Shown here: positions 10,931 through 21,128 of the stretch, piece after piece
How the letters are laid out: each line of letters opens with the position of its first letter
Position numbering within the stretch: the stretch's first letter is position 1
From: Emydura subglobosa
Lineage: Eukaryota; Chordata; Testudines; Chelidae
Direction: 5' to 3'
Assembly (NCBI GenBank): GCA_007922225.1
Contig: ML680055.1
Span: 4,088,543 to 4,152,542 of the forward strand
DNA: 64,000 nucleotides
Program-made: the position numbers and the translations under genes
Notes under the pieces: generated by a model
What the model was told of the DNA's origin: nothing
Seen by the model: only the letters and a program-made list of their open reading frames with translations
Databases searched by the model: none

Positions 10931-12424
10931 TCCTTTTAAAAGGATCTCCTTCCTCCAGGAACTGTCAGTTGCCTCCTTGCCTGTCTCTCTCTAGGATGGG
11001 TTCTTCGCTTATTTCCCCATCACGAGCTGTTCTTAACCCAGGCTTTGTGGGGCACCAGATTGGGGAGGCCGTTAGATCTGCTCAGTCACCGGCTGGGGGA
11101 CAGGACACAGGGCCAGGAGCCAGCTGAGGAACAAGCCCAGCAAACAACAGGGAATAAGAACAGAACTGGCTTCTCCATCATGGGCTGATCCTTCAGGTCT
11201 CATTCAGCTCCAGGGGCCTGATCCTGAGAGGTGCTGAGCCACCCAGCTCCTACCTGGGTCCAAAAGGCAGCTCCATGTTCTCTTCTCATTCAGTCCAGCC
11301 TCCCAAAGCCAGAGGGACTTTTGCCCTAGGAAGAACTGAATGGAAAGAGAGCAAAGAGTTTGGCTCTGTAATAATGGCAAACCAGCCCTTCTCTGCTGAT
11401 AGCACTTGAGTAAAGGTCGCAGTACCAATGTGGGGTTGACCCTTCTCTTGCATATACCTGTGGGAGTTATCCCAGTAATAAGTGAGAGGAGAATCGAACA
11501 ACCCATGGAATTACACTCCCAGCACAGTTAATCCAACCAAACAGGCTCAGACCTAGTGGAATTCAGCATGAGCGGGAGGAAAACAAACCCACCAGCTTTT
11601 CGACTCTCATTATTGCTGACAGTACAGGCTGTTTCCGAGTGTTTGCCATAACAACCGTTTCCAGGCAGTCGTGCGTCCGGAGCACAAGGCCCGAGCCCTT
11701 TAAAGCAGTCTAAACCGTTTCACAGACAAAACAGCTTGTCAGGAGCTACACAATCTCCGCTGATTGAACCAGCGATGGTTTTGATGTGTCACATCCATTC
11801 TTCTGCGATTAGATATTTTCTCCACTTGCAAAGCATCGTTCCAGCAGCTTGCTGGAGGTGGGGGGGGAATGTAGGAGAGGCTGGGAGCAGAGGTGCAAGA
11901 TGTGGAATCAGTTGTTTGCTGACACTCGATGCAAATTCAGGAGACATCTGCTGATTACTAGTCCGCATGAAAGCAGAAAAATCGCTACATATTCTCCTTG
12001 CCTCTCACGCAATCGTCTTTCCCTCTGGCATCCAAACAACGTGGCTGACTCTATTTGCAGGTTGCAGAATTTTGCGGCGTTGGGTGGCATGTGTTTTGCT
12101 ATTCCACCACATCGTGTACATTGTGCCACGTGGGTCCCCGGGGGCTGGGAATGGGGCTGGAAGGGGAAACCAGGAATCCACTGAGTCCATATAGAAATGT
12201 GTGGGGCTCTGCACGCCTGAACGTCAGCCCTTGCCAGAGAAAGGACGCGGGAGCTGGGGGTTGGAAATGCGCTGCAAGGAGGTCTCTGCTTGGAACACTG
12301 ACACCATAACAGCGAGCTCCTCGCAGGGAGCAGATGACCAAACAAATGCACAGGGGGAATGGAGCGTTTGCTGGAATTAGCAAGATGCTAGAATAGGGTT
12401 AAGAGTTTATACAAGACTATCTGG
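10931..12424. other. No feature recognised
   Basis: Mostly unique-looking sequence. Around 11908-12351 at least five open frames of 60 to 147 codons overlap on both strands. None shows a motif, which marks a stop-poor GC-rich patch rather than a gene. Confidence 0.45.
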
Positions 12425-12655
12425 AGTAGGACCAGGGCATGTTAAAGGATGAAACAAGAGCTTTGGAAGGGATTTAGTCCCTCTAGCCATGAGGCACCAG
12501 CCAACCTCTAACTCTTGGGGGTAAGGAGGAAACTCCTCCAGGGTGGAGTCTGCACCTTCCAGTGGAACAAAGTCCCCTGGCCAGCCACTGTCAGAGACAG
12601 GACAAGACACCTCCCTGCTCTGCTTTAGTCCGGCAATTCCCTATGTTCCTAATTG
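12425..12655 (+). mobile_element. CR1-type LINE 3' UTR fragment
   Basis: It carries CCAACCTCTAACTCTTGGGG, GTAAGGAGGAAACTC, GCCACTGTCAGAGACAGGA and terminal CAATTCCCTATGTTCCTAAT. This is the ordered 3' UTR vocabulary of a turtle CR1 subfamily, also partly present at 47560-47945. No coding part remains. Confidence 0.65.
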
Positions 12656-12734
12656 TATTCATCACAAGGGAGGGCCAAAGCCCGACCCACGTGGCCAAAA
12701 ACAAGCCCTCCCTATATAGATCTGCGTGAAATAA

Positions 12735-12840
12735 GCTCTTGGGGCAGGGACTGTCTCCTTGTCTTTTTTGTACAGCGCCTAGCGCAATCGGGTCCTGTGG
12801 GCCATGACTGGGGCTCCTAGATGTTACCACAATACAAATT
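12735..12840 (+). repeat. SINE tail fragment (L2-like 3' end)
   Basis: GCTCTTGGGGCAGGGACTGT, TTTGTACAGCGCCTAGCGCA, GGGTCCTG and TAATACAAAT-type terminal wording match the 3' tail of the full SINE at 22628-22912 and the copies at 24575, 53205 and 61485. Such tails are usually shared by a SINE and its LINE partner. Confidence 0.65.
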
Positions 12841-13172
12841 ACATTGTCCTCCAAAATGTCTTCTTAAAATTCTCCTTTACCACGAGGCCTGCAAGAAACT
12901 TGACAAAGGTTGGGCAGCTGCCGACCTGAGACCGCTGCCCATCATGCCAGCCAGCGCAGTCCAACTGTCACCTTGTAAGGAGGTACTAGTTTCACACAGC
13001 TGTGTGGATATATACAATCTATAGCAGTTGCCATGGGAGAAAGTGCATCGATCTTACACTTTGGCCACATCTCTTGTGCTCTCCCCCTTTGTCCAATCCC
13101 CAGAAATGATTCTAACTTTGAAACCTCTGAACTGTTTTTCAAGAACTGTCACTTTGTCTACCCCCGGTACAA

Positions 13173-13270
13173 AACACACACACACACATATGCACATGCA
13201 CAAGCACAAGCACAAGCACACATGTTCAGAAGCACACGCACAGGTATATATGCACATACACACGTGCACA
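13173..13270. repeat. CA-rich compound microsatellite
   Basis: A (CA)n core passes into ATATGCACATGCA, then (CAAGCA) units, then CATACACACGTGCACA. Open frames here are low-complexity artefacts. Confidence 0.9.
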
Positions 13271-13875
13271 CTTTCCCCTTATCTGAGGAATGGCAGTATT
13301 GACTCCTTGAGCAGAGCTGGGTTTAATATCCAATATGTCTTGCAAACCAGAACTGCTAGAAAAACGTGCTTATTTGAACCATTAAAAAGGAAAAGGTATC
13401 CCTAACATTTGGGATACACAGCACTTGTTTCCAGGCCAGGCATAATGTTCCATTGTGACATCATTGTGGATAATAAAGCTATTTTATATTGTTTATTAGG
13501 AGTCTCTACTATGCATTAGCAGAACATTTTCTCTCCAAGGCTGGTACAGTGATGGGCATGGTAACTAAGGGAGCTTAGCTTTAAAGGCAGAGAGATATGA
13601 AAAATGGAACCAATAAAAATAATTTACAACTGCCTACGGCAGTTCTAAAATAGCTTTTTTCTCTCTAAAATATGGGACATAAACAGAATAAAGAATGGTT
13701 TAGCATGCTATAAAGGTTTTATTGGCAATTAGCAGTGGGGTCCTGCATAACTCATGATCACACGATCTAGCTATCGATCAAAAATCATGATTGATTTTTG
13801 CTTAAAATAAAGCTGCTTAAAATAATGTTTTTTTAAAAAAAATATATAAATCTTAATTTCTTTTTGTTTGCCTTC

Positions 13876-14071
13876 CAGGTTTTGAGCCTTTACAGTCACA
13901 CTGGCAAGCTTTCCTCCACAACTCTGAGGGCTAGAAGCTTATTTAAAAAAAAAAAAAATGAAAGTTGAGCTGAGATTCTCACATATTCCCAGGATTCCAG
14001 GACCTGGGGCTTTAAGGGAAACACCAAATATCACAAAATGCAGGATAAAATCATAAGAGTTGGCTACACTG
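13876..14071 (+). repeat. Dispersed repeat R1, copy 2
   Basis: The ordered blocks are GAGCCTTTACAGTCACACTGG, GAGGGCTAGAAGCTTAT, a poly(A) run near 13945, CCAGGACCTGGGGCTTTAAG and AAAATCATAAGAGTTGGC. They align with 200-384 and with the inverse of 20071-20352. The upstream AT-rich GATTGATTTTTGC stretch may be a separate repeat. Confidence 0.65.
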
Positions 14072-14299
14072 ACTCAAAGATCATCTCTGGTACACATTTC
14101 TGGGCCATTTCCTTATAAAGATAGTCAGGAAACTGATAATTCGTCGCCAGGTTTAAAGTTTGTCCATGTGATTTTCCCCAAACCTTTCTCCAGGACCCTA
14201 GAGCAATCCCCAGGTTAACCTTAGGGACTGTGAAAAAGGGACCTCCAGAGCTTCCCACAGAAATGACCAATCTGATGGGGGCAGTAAAGCTTAAAGCTA

Positions 14300-14757
14300 A
14301 CTTCTAACTGGCCGCCTACCGCTGAGCTCGCTGCTCCATTGAGATGGGTGTATATAAAATAAGGACGAACAGCTACAGCAAACATTGCAAACCACAATGG
14401 AAGATCTCGAATTTTGCTGTCTGAAATGGAAAGTCCACCACATAAAGAGGCAGGAAGCCAGACTTAACAGCAACAGTGACTTCCTGAGCAAATGCAAGAA
14501 ACAGAACATCATCCCCAGAGGACTCGCCTTCTATAACCCTCTGACCACGACATGTAACTCCAGTTATGCTGAACGGCTCTCTCGATGGACTTCAGGTAAA
14601 TTGAGGACCCATCTCTGGCATCACACATACTCCAGAAGACCAAGCTTAAAGAGCTGTGTGTAGCTCCAAACCTTGTTTCTCTCACCAACAGCAGCTGGGC
14701 TAATAGAAGATATCACCTCACCCACCTTGTCTCTCTTTTAAATTAGGAAGCAGCCTT
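14300..14757 (+). mobile_element. Possible Penelope-like element remnant
   Basis: A 92-codon frame (14385-14663) contains FLSKCKKQNIIPRGL, which resembles a motif I associate with the N-terminal region of Penelope-like or related retroelements. It is followed by a stem-loop (GAGCT 14651-14655, AGCTC 14662-14666) and the sequence CTCACCAACAGCAGCTGGGC...ATATCACCTCACCCACC. That last text is a decayed form of a sauropsid repeat normally written AGCTCGAAAGC...CTCACCAACAGAAGTTGG. The linkage of frame and repeat is an inference, and the frame could be chance. Confidence 0.4.
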
Positions 14758-14946
14758 GTTCAATGGCCTTGATGACTCCTGTATCCTAGTCCTGTCATTG
14801 GTGCTAATTCTCTGGGGCCTTTTGCAGAACCAAAACAGAACCCACAGTCCCTTTCTTAAAGATCTTGCAGTTTAAGTCTTCCTGTTTTAGGTACTCACCT
14901 GACCCCCACTGCCATAGCATCTCTAAGCAACTGTTAATATCTTTAC

Positions 14947-15095
14947 CCTTTCAACACCTCTGCCAGTGATATTATCCCCATTTTACAGATGAGGACTGAA
15001 ATACACAGTAACTTGCCCAAGTTTACACAGGGCAGGGCAGGGGCTTGAATTCATGTCTCCTGGCTCCCTGGCTACCATCCTAACTACCAAACTAT
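14947..15095 (-). mobile_element. MIR-like SINE fragment
   Basis: TTATCCCCATTTTACAGATGAGGA, then AACTTGCCCAAG, ACACAGGGCAGGGC and CCATCCTAACTACC. This is the reverse complement of the MIR/CORE-SINE order (head box, GGGCAAGT, CCCCATCTGTAAAATGGGGA). Confidence 0.8.
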
Positions 15096-15522
15096 TTTAT
15101 GGAACAACATATGGGCACATGAAAATCAAAGGAGGAGAAAGAGTGAAAGGAGGATGAGATCCAAGAAGACATGGGTCTTTGGAGCGAGTGCAGTTTAATG
15201 ACTGCTAAGGACTGATGGTTTGTTCTGCAGTTTTTAAATCAAATTATCATTTCTTGCTATTCATTCCCTTCCATTTAAAAGTTTCAGTCCTCCAATCAAA
15301 GAGCAGAAATAATACCATGTGACTTAGGTGACCAATTACACACAATAAATAATGAACAAGCGGCTAGGCAAAGAGAACAGATGGCTAACTCTTCGTTGAA
15401 TGAAAATGGATTTGTCCAAAGTACATTTACGAATATACCAAGGGATAATCGGGATCGTACATAAACAATTCACTTACCAAATATAAAAGGGAGGAGAAGC
15501 AAAAGATTGAGGGCTTATCTAC

Positions 15523-15760
15523 AGGCCTGGTCTACACTGACAGGCAAATTCTGTGGCAGTCTGTGGGAGTTAACGGAGAGTAGCTTGCGTAACTTACGTC
15601 GACTTCCTAAATTCCCTACGGTGTGCCATACGCATCAATGCAGCGCTACGCTTTTTGGGGAGGTGGTTTTCTTAAATCGACTTCCGGATCGACTGAGCGG
15701 GTCTTCACTTCCGCTCAATCGATCTGAAGGTGGCGAATTTGCCGCCGTCAGTGAAGACAT
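15523..15760 (+). mobile_element. MITE family M1, copy 3
   Basis: The left end AGGCCTGGTCTACACTGACA and the right end GCCGCCGTCAGTGAAGAC are inverted relatives, and both flanks carry GGCAAATTC/GGCGAATTTG. Internal landmarks are TAGCTTGCGTAACTTACGTC, GGGGAGGTGGTTTTC and GGTCTTCACTTCCGCTC. It preserves the M1 left terminus best. Frames of 131 and 63 codons crossing it are not genes. Confidence 0.8.
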
Positions 15761-15904
15761 TCCCACAGGGGAAAGTGTTACCAGATGTCCCAGTCTTACA
15801 GGCACAGTTCCGATACTTGGAGCTTTGTCTTATATAGGTGCCTATTACCCTCCACTCCCTGCCTTGATTTTTCACACTTGCTATCTGGTCTCCCAATTAT
15901 AATG

Positions 15905-16142
15905 GTTTAGTTAAACGCAGATAGTTCTACTGGTGTAGCTCCCCACTTCTTTTCTGGAGTAAGAATGGCTTTTTCTGGTTTAGCTAAAAGACTTTCCAAA
16001 GTCGCACAAGATAAACCAAAAGGAAGCCCTCTTTATGCTGGAATAAGAGTGTTCACATGCGGGATTCTACCGGAAGCACTATATTGGTTTAAATTTCCAC
16101 CTTACTTTATACCAATATAAATTACCATATAGACAAGTTCTG
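15905..16142. mobile_element. Possible MITE fragment
   Basis: Phrases such as TGGTTTAGCTAAA, TATTGGTTTAAA and TATACCAATATAAATTACC, ending ATATAGACAAG, resemble a turtle MITE that ends in CTTGTCTACA. The left end is not visible. Confidence 0.35.
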
Positions 16143-16239
16143 AGTCACACCAGCTCCAATTACTGCTAAATTGCCCAAGTCAAAGTGCACAGTACTCATG
16201 TGGTAATGCTGCACACCATGCCAGTACCTAGCTTTTACC

Positions 16240-16436
16240 TTGCACTTTACATTAGTAGATCTCAAAGCACGTCAGGATCATTATCCCCATTTTGCAGATG
16301 GGGAAACTGAGGCACATGGCAGTGATGTGGCTTGCCCCAGGTCACCCAGCAGGGCAGCGGCAGTTCCAGAAATAGAACTCAGGTCTCCTTTTTGAGTCCA
16401 ACTCCAGTGCTCTACCCACTCGGACACTGTACCCTA
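16240..16436 (-). mobile_element. MIR-like SINE
   Basis: Read in reverse complement, GCTCTACCCACTCGGACACTG is the tRNA-like head, AGGTCTCC the box region and GACCTGGGGCAAGCC the core, followed by CTCAGTTTCCCCATCTG. ATCTCAAAGCACG near 16260 is the inverse of the GCTTTGAGAT end. Confidence 0.85.
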
Positions 16437-16559
16437 GGGCCCAGACCACTTTCAAACATCCAAGATAACAGGTAGCCAGCATGTTTTGGTCCTTAATCTT
16501 TCCCGCTTTCAGGTGTGACTTCCACTATATTACTGGTTATGTCATAAAACCCATACTGT

Positions 16560-16790
16560 TAAATCTGCAGGAGGAGCTGAGTTAATGTTGAGTTAATGTT
16601 GCTGTCAGCACCCAGCCAGAGGCTTTCAAATATTAAATATGTGTTGCCCAGCCCATTATAAATTGCAATGCCACGAATCATTAATACCACTTTCGCCAAG
16701 GCACTCTAACATACCTCATGATGAATGATTAGGTGAGGCAGTTCCTATTAAGCATGCATTATTAATACATGCCCTCAAACGTTGTATTGA
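16560..16790. other. AT-rich unique stretch with TAAT-type sites
   Basis: No repeat recognised. It holds a directly repeated GAGTTAATGTT (16578-16600), AATCATTAATACC, GATGAATGATTAGG, and a near-palindrome GCATGCATTATTAATACATGC at 16752-16772. Clustered TAAT cores could be homeodomain sites, but this is speculative and AT-richness alone may explain them. Confidence 0.3.
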
Positions 16791-17059
16791 GGGGGCCGAG
16801 TGTTCGTGGTTTTCTCTCTCCTGTCCTTTTAGGGATAGGATTTTTTTTTTTGCTTTTACAAAATCTCTCCATTTCACAGACATCCCTGTGCACCGAAGTA
16901 AAGCAGTCACACGCCTTTCGCTTCTGTCGTCACGATCTGATGTCCAGGATTCATAGCTGACTTCAGGATACAAGAAGTTGTATTTGTCCTACCAGAGCCC
17001 AGGGACAATGCTGCCTGTTCCTAAGTGCCATCTACTGGCACCTTAGCTGTTCGCTAACT

Positions 17060-17191
17060 CAGTGGTTTTCAATCTTTTTTCATTTGCGGACCCCTAAAAA
17101 AATTGGAATGGAGGGGCGGACCCCTTTGGAAATCTTAGACATAGGCTGTGGACCCCCCCGGGATCTGCAGACCACAGGTTGAAATCCACTG
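17060..17191. mobile_element. hAT-type MITE, complete
   Basis: It is 132 bp with terminal inverted repeats CAGTGGTTTTCAATCT and, inverted from the right end, CAGTGGATTTCAACCT (two to three mismatches). GCGGACCCCT and GGACCCCCC occur inside, as in Charlie-like hAT MITEs. No matching 8-bp target-site duplication is visible in the flanks, so it is old or the flanks have mutated. Confidence 0.85.
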
Positions 17192-17699
17192 TTGTGTGGT
17201 AATGACAGCCTTGTCGACCCACCATCCTAGCAGGGTCCTGGGACCCAACTCAGACTGATGTGTGTGTGGACGGGATGGAGATTAAGCTGCTGAGTGGGCA
17301 GTTTAGATATACCCTGACAGGCCAGCAAAGTGGCTGGCTCGCTCCTCACTCTCCCTGGTATCCAAGCGGCTTGCCAGGTGCTGATGCTGACAGGCGGGTC
17401 TTGCTCCTGTGACACACATGCTCTCTCTCATGCTTGTACCTTCCCCTGGGGCAGGGCGGACACGGGCTGCAGGCACTGCCAATGTTCCTGTGGACGCGGG
17501 GACAAAGGAGGTCAGCACGGGCCACATTCCGGGGGGGCTGGGAATTGGGCCCAGGCTTTGGACACGAATTGTCCTCCGCGGGACCTCTGGCTTGGGCTAA
17601 AAGGGCCATGTACTACACAAGCAATAATCGTACGCTGAGCACAGCAGCTCCCTGGCCTTGGAGTTGGGGGGAGTCTGGAGCAGGGCAAGATGACCTGAC
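17192..17699. other. No feature recognised
   Basis: GC-rich sequence with open frames of 60-177 codons in several overlapping frames. None has a recognisable domain. Confidence 0.45.
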
Positions 17700-18235
17700 T
17701 GAGAGGTATCATGGTAACGGGGTTGTAATACGGGCAGGCCATGTTCCCCCTCCTATTCCGCCCCTCACCACCCGGACAAAGAATGTGGTAAGGAGAGCTT
17801 CATCTCTTTTTTCCCAGACAGCATGCCCGGTAGTGGAAGCTCGAGATCTCTCCCCTGGTTCTTCCCTTGCAGATGGTTCGTTAAGGAAATGTATGGTCAT
17901 TCCTGCTGTCAAGATAGCCAAATTCATGGCGAAAATGCATATGCCACGCAGGTTAAGTGGTAAATAACACACAGGGGCGGGTATAATATAGCCATTAATA
18001 TTCATTTTATAACCATTGATATCACCAAATAGGGGTTTTATGGGGCATTGTAGAAGCGTGTGTGTTTGCATGTTATTTTAGATAAAAAGCTGTAAAGTCG
18101 TTAACTCAGGGCTCACTTTGTTGGATGTGAGGCAAAGGGGAACGAGCGGTTTAGAGGCTGTAACTGAATAAACGCTCCTTATCACTCCACCCAGCTCAAT
18201 CTCTCTCTTCAATCGACCCTGCAACCGTAGCACAC
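17700..18235 (+). mobile_element. LTR-like block D, probable solo LTR
   Basis: GATAAAAAGC (TATA-like, 18081-18090) lies 85 bp upstream of AATAAA at 18167-18172. The latter is followed by CGCTCCTTATC and a pyrimidine-rich CAATCTCTCTCTTCAATCG, ending near GTAGCACA. The TATA, short R and U5 order is that of a gammaretrovirus-like LTR. No primer-binding site or gag frame follows. The left boundary is uncertain. Confidence 0.5.
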
Positions 18236-18392
18236 TTTGCCGAGTAGTGGGGAAAAGTTTGGGGGCTGGCAGTGGTGTTAAGGGAACTGACCCCTCCGTA
18301 TATTTCTTCTAAGAGCCCATTCACTTTATTCCACATCATTTCCAAAGGTGCCTAACTGCATCACAAGCCCATTTTCTCTTGCCAATCGGCAG

Positions 18393-18578
18393 CTGTGTGG
18401 CATAGTGGCTAGAGCACAGGTCTGGGACTCAGGAGACCTGAGGTCTGTTCCCAGCTCTGTCAGTGGCCTGCTGGGTGACCCCAGGCAAATCACTTTGCCT
18501 CTGTGTCTCCATCTGTGAAAGGGCTTTGAAATCAACGAATGGAAAATGCTCTGTAAGAGCCAGGCGTTGTTGTCACAC
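18393..18578 (+). mobile_element. MIR-like SINE
   Basis: The tRNA-derived head TGTGGCATAGTGGCTAGAGC contains an A-box-like TGGCATAGTGG. The B-box-like segment is GGTCTGTTCCC. The core reads CTGCTGGGTGACC...GGCAAATCACTTTGCCTC, and the end is GGGCTTTGAAATC...CTCTGTAAGAGCCAGG. Order and length fit a nearly complete copy. Confidence 0.85.
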
Positions 18579-18585
18579 CCCTAAC

Positions 18586-19667
18586 TGACATAGCTATGCC
18601 GGTAAAATGCTTCAGCGTAGGCTTGTCCAAACCCTGTAACTGGGAGTGATAGGATGGAGTTAAGCACGGGGGAAATTCAGGCTGAACGTTAGCAAAGGCC
18701 CCCTGCCTAGTGCTAGGTGAATAACCCCAACCACGGACTGAATTTCCTTTGCGGTGTCTGTGACCTGAGCCTCTCTGGTCTTTGCTTTCCATAAACTCGG
18801 CTTCTGTGGCAGGGCTGCTTCTGCAAACCAGACCTCTGAAGGGAGAATTTTTATGGAAAACTGACTTTGAGTGATCGCTTCGGCCAGATTGTCAGCTGGA
18901 GTAAACTGACGCAGCTTCTTGGGAGTCAACACAGCTTTATCCATCGACATCAGCTCAGGGTCTGACTCCATGCGGACGACGAAACGTGCCAGCCGTCCTG
19001 GTTGTCACCATTTCCCACAGCTGGCCCCCTAGCTTGCGGGAGATGGCAGGAATTGCCAGCCCACCAGTGGAAGGCTGAAGAGACAGCAACGGCCAGAAAG
19101 GCAGCCTAGGTTCATTGGGAACTCTGGCAAGCTGAACGGAGAGATTTCCATGCCACTGCGGTTCTGCTCCTCACCCCTCAACCCCCCTTTCATCTCTCCT
19201 TGTTTGTTCAAGGAGACTGGCACGGATAGGTTGTCTTTGAGTTAAGGCCTGGCGGCATTGGAGCCAACGCCAGGCGAGATCAGTTGCTCGTACTTCTGCC
19301 AAGGCAAGAGGGCTTGGCAAGGATCTCGCCTGGACGCCAACCAGAATCCTCTCTCTGAGCAGGTCAGCAAGGGAAAGCTGCGCGCTCACTGAAGCAGCCC
19401 TTACGGCATTTTGCATTCCAGACTTTCTCCCGTGTGTGGGAATTGTGCCATCACCTCGGAACCGGCTGGGAAAGTCCTAGCGCTCTGCCGAGGACCGGTA
19501 ACCACGAAGCCTCTCTCCTGGAGCACGGGGGAACACCCGGGTGTCTGCCATGGGCTGTGCTCTGCAGGTGGGAGTGGTCTGCACAAAGGGATTTACGTGC
19601 ATTTTGATTGTGCTGAGAGCAAGAGAGAGACCTGCGCCAAACCCACCCAGATCCAAGCACCCCTGAG
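18586..19667. other. No feature recognised
   Basis: Unique-looking. GTTAAGGCCTGGCGGCATTGG and related words near 19243 match nothing I know. The 103-codon minus frame (18660-18971) has no motif. Confidence 0.45.
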
Positions 19668-19770
19668 TTCTGTGTCCCCTGTCTCCCCTCTTTCTCTCCC
19701 TCTCTCCCTTCCCTCCCCCACTCTCTGTGTCATCCTCCCTTCCCTGTCCCACATTTTCCTGCTCTCCAGG
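19668..19770. repeat. Polypyrimidine tract
   Basis: About 100 bp that is almost entirely C and T on the plus strand (TCTCCC, CTCTCCC and TTCCCT units). The 193-codon frame crossing it is open mainly because CT-rich DNA lacks stops. Confidence 0.85.
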
Positions 19771-20070
19771 ATCTTCAGCAGGGAAAATATTTACATCAGG
19801 TTCATAGAGCTTCCAAGCATTTCCCTGATTTCCAGGGAGAGAACCGGAAGAATAGCTGTTGTCCATCTGGCCCTGGATGTCTGCATGGCCCATGCTGGCC
19901 TCCTCATTCGCATCATTCAGTCAGCAGCAGCACTCACCGGGCAATGGGACATTGCATCACTAAAGGCTTCATCTTTCTGGTACCATGAATAAACAGGTCA
20001 CCGCCAGGAGTCAGACAGCTCCTCTGGGGGATGCTTCCCACGGTGTTGCTGAGCCATGCCATGTGTGGTG

Positions 20071-20352
20071 CTTCCCGTAAAGCCCCAGCTTCTGGAGTGA
20101 TGGGATTATTTCAGTAGCCATAATCATTATTATAATAAGTGAGACTCTCAGGGGTCATTTGAAATAAATATTCAGTCTCTAACCCTTGTGGCGGTGCAAA
20201 AATCCTAAAAACGTGACCCTGACAGCTCAGAAACTCGAAGGCAAATGAATAGAGCCCACTGCTAATTATTTCACAACATCTCATGATTTTTAAGACAATC
20301 TCATGATTTTGGGGAGCACATGGCTCATGGTAATGCTTGGGGTTGGTAATAC
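20071..20352 (-). repeat. Dispersed repeat R1, copy 3 (longest)
   Basis: The inverse strand reads AAATCATGAGATTGTC, TTAAAAATCATGAGATG, TTTGCCTTCGAGTTTCTGAG, AAGGGTTAGAGACTG and CTCCAGAAGCTGGGGCTTTA. This is the same order as the other two copies plus an upstream part they lack. It is the best guide to the full element. Confidence 0.65.
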
Positions 20353-20864
20353 CACATCCTCCTGCCCCCATCAGTTGCCAGGACAGAATGTTTCAGGTGT
20401 CTGTAGTTCCTTCCTCTCAAGCTTTATATTCACTGCTAAAAAATGGTGGGTTTTACTTCAGGGTAACTAATGAGTGAGCTAAAAATACAGGGAAGATGAG
20501 ACGCTTTCGTTTTACCATGAGGTGAACTAGGCTGGGTCAGTGGAACACCCTCACTAGGGCTGATCTTGCTTAGTTTACCTCACGATAGAACTAAAGTGCC
20601 TGATTTCACTGTGCGTTGACCTCAGGGCAGCTCATCTGTGGCAGTTCCCCTGACCTCCGTCCATGCCCGCCTTGAGGGCTCAATGACTTTTCACTTCCTC
20701 CTTCCTCTAGGGTTGCCATGTGTCAAGGTTTTCCCAGGATCGTCCCTTTCGGAGGTCGTTGTCCCGGGTGTTCAGTACACCCTGCCAGGTTTCTGAGCTC
20801 AGAATGGGTTCGGATATCCTGTTTTTTGGTACCTCAGCGATGAGAACCCTCCCTCCCTCTATCT
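20353..20864. other. No feature recognised
   Basis: No gene or repeat recognised. The segment just before the L2-like core may be degraded LINE sequence, but I cannot align it. Confidence 0.4.
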
Positions 20865-21128
20865 GCATAGCTGTGCCTGCTCTCTTTATGCCAATGACAC
20901 ACAAATCTACCCCTGCTGGAAAGCCGGAGCCCTGCATACAGTCCATCCTCTTGCCAACCTCTCTGTGTGGATGTCCAGCCATCACCCCAGACTCAATACT
21001 GGTAAAACTAGGCTCTTCATCTTCTCCCTGTACCTCCAATAAGCCGCTCCTCCACGCCATTTTCTGTCACTGCTGTAAACACCTCCATCCTCCCCAGCAC
21101 TCAGGCACTGGCTGTCGTCTTTGACTGG
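20865..21128 (+). pseudogene. L2-like LINE reverse-transcriptase fragment
   Basis: One plus frame reads SLYANDTQIYP, the catalytic YADD box of L2 reverse transcriptase with the first aspartate replaced by asparagine (YAND, 20887-20898). The same frame continues into LSVWMSSHHPRLNTGKTRLF, equivalent to the L2 segment LSxWMSSHHLKLNxSKTELL. The later part (CTGTCGTCTTTGACTGGG) fits the GVxLDSxLSF region. An altered catalytic residue and later stops make it a fossil. Confidence 0.75.

Noticed and set aside
13173..13270. Spaced CACA/CAAGCA units considered as a CRISPR-like array
   Set aside because: Units vary in length with no unique spacers. It is a compound microsatellite in a vertebrate genome.
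17434..17967. 177-codon plus frame
   Set aside because: Extends into LTR-like block D and overlaps other long frames. No motif.
18393..18460. tRNA-like A and B box words
   Set aside because: They belong to the MIR-like SINE head. The cloverleaf is not intact, so this is not a tRNA gene.
19411..19992. 193-codon plus frame
   Set aside because: Crosses the polypyrimidine tract, which lacks stops by composition. Overlaps minus frames and has no known motif.
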